28,783 bases of DNA, from assembly GCF_000272405.2 (NCBI RefSeq), contig NZ_AJZM02000014.1:1-28783 (forward strand), in the 5' to 3' direction. The translations under genes were made by a program, and so were the position numbers. This DNA comes from Vibrio tasmaniensis 1F-187. GTDB taxonomy: Bacteria > Pseudomonadota > Gammaproteobacteria > Enterobacterales > Vibrionaceae. Below, piece by piece: positions 24,300 through 28,783 of this stretch. The notes beneath the pieces were generated by a model. The model saw only the letters and a list, made by a program, of their open reading frames with translations, was not told the DNA's origin and ran no database searches. Each line of letters opens with the position of its first letter. Positions within the stretch are counted from its first letter, which is position 1.

Positions 24300-24935
24300 A
24301 TGATATTACCTAGGATTTTAGCAATCGGACTCTATGCTTTATCAACACTGACTTACGCTGCTCCATGGCAGTTCGTGAAAAGTGAAGATGGCATCATCAT
24401 TGATAAGAGACCTCACACTGAAGGCTTGGTAGAAATACGAGCACAAATGCAAACGCCCACCACTTATTCTGGTTTTTTGCTGTTATTGGAAGACAGCGCG
24501 AACGTGCCAAACTGGATAGATAACGTATCGGAAAGTCGTGTTTTGATGCAGATATCTGAGGATGAAAATATCGTCTATACCCAGTTCAAAGCGCCTTGGC
24601 CTGCCAGAGACCGCGATATGGTGACCTACTCAAAATACAGCGTCGAGGATGGGCAGTTTGTCTTGTCGATCAAGGATGCGTCTGATTATTTGGCGAAAGA
24701 GTCGGGATACATTCGAATTTATGATGTAGATGCCTTATGGACTCTGCAACCGCTCACCAATGGTAATACCTATATCACCTATACCGCTTACGCGAACGCA
24801 GGTGGCATCCTGCCAAATTGGTTAATGAACAAATTATCGATTGATAGTGCACTGAGCACGTTTAAAGGGCTAAAAGAACAATTACAGAAGTACCAAGGCC
24901 AGCAGCACCCTAACCTGCCAAGTGAGTCTCGCTAG
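24300..24935 (+). CDS. Secreted START-domain protein
   Basis: A 211-residue exported protein: signal peptide (ILAIGLYALSTLTYAA), then a START lipid-binding fold, with WQFVKSEDGIIIDKR, the central WPARDRDMVTYSKYSVEDG and the C-terminal helix after GGILPNWLMNKLSID. START proteins bind hydrophobic ligands in a deep pocket; the ligand is unknown. Start: ATG at 24300 with GGAAGA upstream. An open frame from 24093 runs through the preceding terminator and is not used. It stands alone. Confidence 0.88.
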   Translation: MILPRILAIGLYALSTLTYAAPWQFVKSEDGIIIDKRPHTEGLVEIRAQMQTPTTYSGFLLLLEDSANVPNWIDNVSESRVLMQISEDENIVYTQFKAPWPARDRDMVTYSKYSVEDGQFVLSIKDASDYLAKESGYIRIYDVDALWTLQPLTNGNTYITYTAYANAGGILPNWLMNKLSIDSALSTFKGLKEQLQKYQGQQHPNLPSESR

Positions 24936-24947
24936 CGATACCAGTCG

Positions 24948-25003
24948 ATGGGTAGATAACTAGGTAGCTAAGTAAGTGAGTAGATAAGTGGTAGATAAAT
25001 AGA
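24948..25003. repeat. Degenerate GTAGATAA-type repeat stretch
   Basis: Between the START gene and the next convergent gene, variants of TAGATAA, TAGCTAAG and TAGGTAG follow one another in a low-complexity run. Non-coding. Confidence 0.45.
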
Positions 25004-25005
25004 TA

Positions 25006-25536
25006 CTAAGGCCTTCTAGCGAGGTCGCGAGCTAAGATAAGTGCTAAACCAAACACCTGAAGAAACAGGGCAATATTCTTGTAGAAAGCCATTTTTTCAT
25101 CGAGCCTTTGGATTAATTCAACCAAGGTCAGATTATCCAAATAGTAGTCATCAATTCGTGCTCGTTGGGCTTCTTGAGCACTGTTTATCAGCATCATAAG
25201 CTTGGGTAAATTAGCCAACGAGATGGCTGGCACCTCCTCACTCACCCAACTCCGGAGTTGGCCGCGCAGCGCTTCATCGAGGATGGTGGCAGGTTGAGCG
25301 GTTTCTGTTGAGGGTTTATCTAGGTGGATCAGAATGGCTTCACGCTTGCGCTCTAAGGTTTCGATCGTATTCCAGGCCAGTTGTATTGAGTACACATTAC
25401 CGTATTTACGATCGTTGTATTCCGATTTTTCCGCTTCAATTTTGTCGAGCACCAAGCTCGACATGACAATAGCCATGACGTTCAGTATGAGACCTGCAAG
25501 GACAATCGCCCAAGCAGGGGGAAGGCGCAATGCCAT
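25006..25536 (-). CDS. Two-helix membrane protein of unknown family
   Basis: A 176-residue protein with an N-terminal helix (WAIVLAGLILNVMAIVMSSLVL), a helical, probably periplasmic domain of about 115 residues rich in charged residues, and a C-terminal helix (NIALFLQVFGLALILARDL) ending with an ARRP tail. The shape resembles the sensor half of a chemoreceptor or kinase but no signalling domain follows. I do not recognise the family. Start: ATG at 25536 with AGGGAG upstream. It begins 8 bases after the MAPEG gene stop, so the two form an operon. Confidence 0.65.
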   Translation of the reverse strand: MALRLPPAWAIVLAGLILNVMAIVMSSLVLDKIEAEKSEYNDRKYGNVYSIQLAWNTIETLERKREAILIHLDKPSTETAQPATILDEALRGQLRSWVSEEVPAISLANLPKLMMLINSAQEAQRARIDDYYLDNLTLVELIQRLDEKMAFYKNIALFLQVFGLALILARDLARRP

Positions 25537-25544
25537 AATGCTCC

Positions 25545-25931
25545 CTAGAACATTTTATCAAAAGGTAGGTAAGCTAAGTTTAGGACAATCAAAGAGATCA
25601 TGCAGATAAGCGTCAACACCATGCCCACTTTTCTACCCTTTAAGTTTTTTGCCAGAATACCTTTTGCATGAATCACACGCCCCAGAATAAATGCAACACC
25701 AATGGCATGAATAAGCCACACACTGGCACCATTCATCTCCAAAAAGCCCATCAAAATAACCGTAATTGGGATGTAATCCATTGCATTACTTTGTGCGGAA
25801 CGTGCTATCTGTAGCGACTCAACACCGCCATCTGCATGAGCAACCAGATTGATTCGTCTTTGCTTAATGACTTCTATCGCCAACCAAATCATTACGACCG
25901 TCAGCAAGGCTGCGTAAAGTGCTGTAACCAT
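25545..25931 (-). CDS. MAPEG family membrane protein
   Basis: A 128-residue protein with four membrane helices typical of the MAPEG family (membrane-associated eicosanoid/glutathione proteins). The conserved pattern RSAQSNAMDYIPI and the later LGRVIHAKGILAKN match the bacterial YecN-like branch. Glutathione-dependent activity is possible but unproven. AGGAAA precedes the ATG. It is the first gene of a two-gene unit. Confidence 0.85.
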   Translation of the reverse strand: MVTALYAALLTVVMIWLAIEVIKQRRINLVAHADGGVESLQIARSAQSNAMDYIPITVILMGFLEMNGASVWLIHAIGVAFILGRVIHAKGILAKNLKGRKVGMVLTLICMISLIVLNLAYLPFDKMF

Positions 25932-26024
25932 TATATTTTCCTATTACTTTGAGTTTGTTGAGCGTATTTCGCTCACCTATCGACGGATGAGTTCGACAAC
26001 GAATGATATTCGCGCCCGAACATT

Positions 26025-26042
26025 TGTAAGAGATCTCTCACA
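26025..26042 (+). promoter_or_regulatory. GacA/VarA-type box upstream of the Csr small RNA
   Basis: TGTAAG-AGATCT-CTCACA fits the GacA/UvrY/VarA upstream site TGTAAG-N6-CTTACA with one mismatch. It is centred about 170 bases before the small-RNA start, as for distal sites of csrB. A second TAAGAGATC half follows at 26050-26058. Confidence 0.65.
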
Positions 26043-26202
26043 CCGAACGTAAGAGATCACAGTCAAGCTTCGCAGAAAAAAGTAAAATTACAAACCCAAC
26101 CCCTTGTTTTATATGAATCCACGCATATTTATTTTAGTTAACGAGGATATTTATTTCCTAAGGCTAATTGCGAATAAAGCCTCCAAAGTGTTTAATACTC
26201 AT

Positions 26203-26517
26203 GTCGACAGGGAGTTGGCAGGAACAGGAAAAAGCCTAACGGACTAGGTATCTTCAGGATGAAGATTTGATGGCTTAGGATGAGTGATCAGCAAGGAAGT
26301 TTTACTCTAGGATAGAGTCACTTGTCAGGATGATGAGTTAGCATGGACACCGCTAGGAAGGCGATGGATTGGATAGGTTAAAGGATTTAGCCAAATCAAG
26401 GAACGATGCAAGGAGCATACGTGACCTTATTAAAAAATAAGTAACAACGTCAGTAGCAGGATGGCTACGAAAAAGAATAAACCCCGTTTGGTGAAAGCCA
26501 AACGGGGTTTCTTTTTT
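26203..26517 (+). ncRNA. CsrB/CsrC-family small RNA that sequesters CsrA
   Basis: About 315 bases. It opens with GTCGACAGGGAGT, the same first 13 bases as Escherichia coli CsrB, and ends in a strong terminator. I count 17 GGA motifs, 12 of them AGGA. Several sit in hairpin loops: TCTTC-AGGAT-GAAGA, ACTCT-AGGAT-AGAGT, GTAGC-AGGATG-GCTAC, CGC-TAGGAAG-GCG and TGC-AAGGA-GCA. These bind CsrA (RsmA), lifting its repression of target messages. TAATAC at 26193-26198 serves as -10, and a GacA/VarA-type box lies upstream. Vibrios carry several such RNAs (csrB, csrC, csrD), so I do not name the copy. No open reading frame is present. The rest of the 25932-26578 gap is regulatory or plain. Confidence 0.93.
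26479..26517 (+). terminator. Terminator of the Csr small RNA
   Basis: A 13-bp stem, AAACCCCGTTTGG at 26479-26491 and CCAAACGGGGTTT at 26498-26510, loop TGAAAG, then C and six T's. The minus-strand copy could also end yjiHG transcripts. Confidence 0.93.
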
Positions 26518-26578
26518 CAACATCGAAAAGCTATTAGTAACTGATCGTTCAAATAGTAGCTAATCGTTCAAAGCCACG

Positions 26579-27046
26579 TTACAAAATAATGTTCATAAAA
26601 AACATAGCACCAAACGCATTCAATACTGAAATCGCGATCATCACAGGAATATAACGACCTTCAGTACCAATTGGTCCCATGATGCGTCCCATATATTGCA
26701 CCTGAGAACCCATCAAGTAGATAGCTGGCGCCAAGATAGCAATATGGTTGCCGTTCAGAATGCCTTGGTCAAATAGCGTGATAACCACACCGACTGCACC
26801 ACCCATCGACATCCACGCGCCAATCAATACTGCTGCCGCTTCGCCCGGTAAACCAAATACCGCCATGATAGGTGCAAACACACTACCCATCAGATCCAGT
26901 GCACCAGTAATCTGCAACGCCTTAATAATCACAAACGCCATCAGAACATTAGGTACTGTAGAGGTTGTCGCAATAACCCAGCCTTTCTTAGCACCTTCAA
27001 CGAAAATATCAGTAACCATTGGTTTCTTTGCTTTAACTTCGCTCAT
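26579..27046 (-). CDS. yjiG: YjiG family membrane protein
   Basis: A 155-residue protein with about four helices and the nucleoside-recognition-type fold of the SpmB/YjiG family. GKKGW, VPNVLMAFVIIKAL, GLPGEAAAVLIGAWMSMGGAVGV and YMGRIMGPIG are the visible conserved parts. Its ATG overlaps the yjiH stop by one base (TAATG), so the two are made together, as in E. coli. They probably form one two-part membrane complex; the role is unknown. Confidence 0.9.
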   Translation of the reverse strand: MSEVKAKKPMVTDIFVEGAKKGWVIATTSTVPNVLMAFVIIKALQITGALDLMGSVFAPIMAVFGLPGEAAAVLIGAWMSMGGAVGVVITLFDQGILNGNHIAILAPAIYLMGSQVQYMGRIMGPIGTEGRYIPVMIAISVLNAFGAMFFMNIIL

Positions 27047-27783
27047 TATGCTACTTCCTCTTCCAGTTTTTGTTCTTTGTCTGATTTTGTTTTGTCTTCT
27101 TTACCTTCAGTAATATTGAGGTAAAGGCGGAATAAGTTCGCACCAACAAACTTGAAGATAAACATCACCGCAACAGCAAGACCTATTGACGATGTCACTG
27201 CCAAAGAACCATCCATCGCCGTTAGAGTGAACAACACCGCACCTGAAGAGAAAAAGTTAACGATCGCCGCACCCGCAGTAAACTGGAACATGGTGAACAC
27301 ATCGGTTTCACGCTTAGTCAAATGCCCTTCATCTTTGAGCTGACGTGTCATCGCAGCACCCGCATCGGTACTTTGCAGAGAAGCAATCAGTGCCAAGCCT
27401 GAGTTGCCCGGAATACCCATTAAAGGACGAAGTAGTGGAGTTAGTAGTTTACGAGCCGCGTCCAGTGCACCGTAGTGCTCAAGTACGTTGATCATACCCA
27501 GTGCAAACATCACGGTCGGAATAAGTGTCAATGCAAAAATGAAACCGTCGCGCGCACCACTACCGCCTTTACCACGCAGTGACGTCGTTGCCGCTTGGAT
27601 ACCATCAGCCGACTCACTCACATCGTAAGCGACCTTACCAAATGAACCGTTGAGCGTCGTAAAATCGAGCACTCCATACCATTCATTGGACTGCATTAAG
27701 CCTGAAAAGAACACAATCGCGAACGCGAGTGCGATATAGCTGCCGATCGTGACTTTACGATCGGTTTTGGTTGGATTAGTCAT
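27046..27783 (-). CDS. yjiH: YjiH family nucleoside-recognition domain membrane protein
   Basis: A 245-residue membrane protein, partner of yjiG. Conserved parts are GFIFALTLIPTVMFALGMINVLEHYGALDAA, the GIPGNSGLALIASLQSTDAGAAM stretch of the gate domain, and the TKRETDVFTMFQFTAGAAIVNFF region. The last 20 residues are a charged tail. AGAGG precedes the ATG. It starts the yjiH-yjiG pair. The family is sometimes called nucleoside recognition, but transport activity is not shown. Confidence 0.9.
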   Translation of the reverse strand: MTNPTKTDRKVTIGSYIALAFAIVFFSGLMQSNEWYGVLDFTTLNGSFGKVAYDVSESADGIQAATTSLRGKGGSGARDGFIFALTLIPTVMFALGMINVLEHYGALDAARKLLTPLLRPLMGIPGNSGLALIASLQSTDAGAAMTRQLKDEGHLTKRETDVFTMFQFTAGAAIVNFFSSGAVLFTLTAMDGSLAVTSSIGLAVAVMFIFKFVGANLFRLYLNITEGKEDKTKSDKEQKLEEEVA

Positions 27784-27977
27784 AAGGACCTCTATACATC
27801 TCGTTTATGTGGAACAGAACACGTATAGATAGTGCAAACTAATGAGCAAAAGGTTAATGACCAAAATCAAATAGTGCATCGGTTTAAATAGAAGAACCAA
27901 AGCAACATATAAAACTGTGATTCAAATTTTAAAGTAGAGGTATACGCTAAAAAAATTAGAATACTTCTCATACAAAA

Positions 27978-28070
27978 CTAAACAAACCTAGCTTCAACAC
28001 CGCAACCAAAAACGCACATAATCGCCACAATAATCAGGCTTCGAATAGAAAGCTCAAAAAAATCTTTCAT
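27978..28070 (-). CDS. Possible 30-residue membrane peptide
   Basis: An open frame for MKDFFELSIRSLIIVAIMCV and ten more residues. A charged start is followed by one hydrophobic segment and a small Cys/Gly-rich end. GAGA lies about 8 bases before the ATG. It lies in the 427-base gap between yjiH and nhaD and is oriented away from nhaD. It could be chance; no homologue is known to me. The rest of the gap (27784-27977) shows nothing I can name. Confidence 0.35.
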   Translation of the reverse strand: MKDFFELSIRSLIIVAIMCVFGCGVEARFV

Positions 28071-28084
28071 CGTGATCTCACGTT

Positions 28085-28113
28085 TTCACCCAATCTACTG
28101 TTTTCTATATAAT
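28085..28113 (+). promoter_or_regulatory. Probable sigma-70 promoter of nhaD
   Basis: TTCACC at 28085-28090 and a perfect TATAAT at 28108-28113, spacing 17 bases. The start would give an untranslated leader of about 90 bases before nhaD. Confidence 0.5.
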
Positions 28114-28209
28114 CTATTGAATTATTAAGATATCTATCACACTGAACAGGGTTATTTAGGTCTACGCTTTTACCCGTGTTAATAACTGATTAACTTCGGA
28201 GCGTAATCC

Positions 28210-28783
28210 ATGTTAGGTATCCAGCTTTCTGCTGTTCTCTCTTTATTATTTTTTTCTACGGTAGCAGGCGCTGCCACTTCTCAGTTGGGAGAGCCGCTCA
28301 AACTAACCAGTTCATTTGCTGGCTACCTATCGCTGACCATTTTCGTTGTCGCCTACATCGTGGTGATGATGGAAGAATACCTAAAACTCCGAAAATCCAA
28401 GCCAGTTCTACTTGCAGCGGGCCTGATCTGGATAATCATTGGTTTTACCTACCAAGAACACAACCTTGTTGAAGTCGCCAAACAAGCGCTCGAACACAAC
28501 TTACTCGAATACGCCGAACTATTACTCTTTCTACTCGTCGCCATGACATACATTAGCGCCATGGAAGAGAGAAGACTGTTTGATGCGTTGCAAGCGTGGA
28601 TGGTAGGCAAAGGCTTTAACTTTCGCTCTTTGTTCTGGATAACCGGTATTCTGGCCTTCTTTATCTCACCTATCGCCGACAACCTCACGACAGCTCTACT
28701 GATGTGCGCTGTGGTTCTTAAAGTGGCAGGTTCTAACCCTAAATTCGTCAACCTAGCCTGCGTGAATATCGTGATAGCCGCCA
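28210..28783 (+). CDS. nhaD: Na+/H+ antiporter NhaD (5' part, cut by window end)
   Basis: The first 191 residues of an Na+(Li+)/H+ antiporter, which expels sodium in exchange for protons. The start MLGIQLSAVLSLLFFSTVAGA is a signal-like helix; the body has YLSLTIFVVAYIVVMMEEYL, LEYAELLLFLLVAMTYISAMEERRLFDAL and FFISPIADNLTTALLM, the conserved core of NhaD (IT superfamily). The Asp in PIADN is expected to be in the ion path. GGAG precedes the ATG at 28210. Known NhaD proteins are about 475 residues, so more than half lies past the window. Expression may respond to salt or pH, but only the -10/-35 promoter is visible. Confidence 0.93.
   Translation, partial: MLGIQLSAVLSLLFFSTVAGAATSQLGEPLKLTSSFAGYLSLTIFVVAYIVVMMEEYLKLRKSKPVLLAAGLIWIIIGFTYQEHNLVEVAKQALEHNLLEYAELLLFLLVAMTYISAMEERRLFDALQAWMVGKGFNFRSLFWITGILAFFISPIADNLTTALLMCAVVLKVAGSNPKFVNLACVNIVIAA

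Noticed and set aside
28449..28751. 100-residue frame on the minus strand
   Set aside because: Lies wholly inside nhaD, whose own frame is well conserved.
1..28783. CRISPR array, tRNA, rRNA, prophage or integron parts
   Set aside because: I looked on both strands and saw no spaced direct repeats of the right size, no cloverleaf and no integrase or phage genes.

Overview
The window reads as a chromosomal segment from a marine Vibrio, probably near the Splendidus clade. This is judged from the genes themselves: a UhpABC/UhpT system very close to the enterobacterial one, a ChiA-type chitinase whose catalytic Glu falls at residue 315 as in Vibrio harveyi ChiA, a DUF2850 protein of the kind seen in vibrios, NhaD, and a CsrB-type small RNA. 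Base composition looks even, and I see no integrase, transposase, tRNA, rRNA or CRISPR. It is an ordinary core or accessory chromosome region, not an island.

Left part (1-7.8 kb): a YdcH-like small protein and a GNAT acetyltransferase on the plus strand, then a sugar-phosphate block on the minus strand. Reading along the minus strand the order is uhpT, uhpA, uhpB, uhpC, manA. uhpA and uhpB share one base (TAATG), and uhpB and uhpC meet head to tail. The main regulatory observation is that uhpT and manA share an upstream element of the same length (33 of 40 bases identical). Each copy has a CRP-like GTGA-N6-TCAC core at exactly the same offset. This suggests that UhpA-P plus cAMP-CRP switch on both the hexose-phosphate importer and the isomerase that sends mannose-6-phosphate to fructose-6-phosphate.

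Middle part (7.8-18.5 kb): a secreted alkaline-phosphatase-superfamily protein split by an apparent one-base deletion; a DUF1840 protein; a membrane diguanylate cyclase, also split, at an A-AAA-AAG heptamer; a small tail-anchored protein; a pirin; the nucleoside phosphorylase PpnP; a DUF2850 membrane protein; and a large secreted chitinase (GH18, two PKD-like domains, CBM5/12).

Right part (18.5-26 kb): an alpha/beta hydrolase, a TetR regulator and an AEC transporter. A near-identical 14-base operator candidate lies in front of the hydrolase and again between tetR and the transporter. Then come an acyltransferase-3 membrane enzyme, an AraC regulator, a secreted YHS protein, a secreted START-domain protein, an unrecognised two-helix membrane protein and a MAPEG protein.

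End (26-28.8 kb): a CsrB/CsrC-family small RNA with 17 GGA motifs, an upstream GacA/VarA-type box and a strong terminator; the yjiH-yjiG pair; a possible 30-residue membrane peptide; and the 5' part of nhaD, which runs off the window.

Both frameshifts look like loss of one A from an A run, so sequencing error is a live explanation for each.
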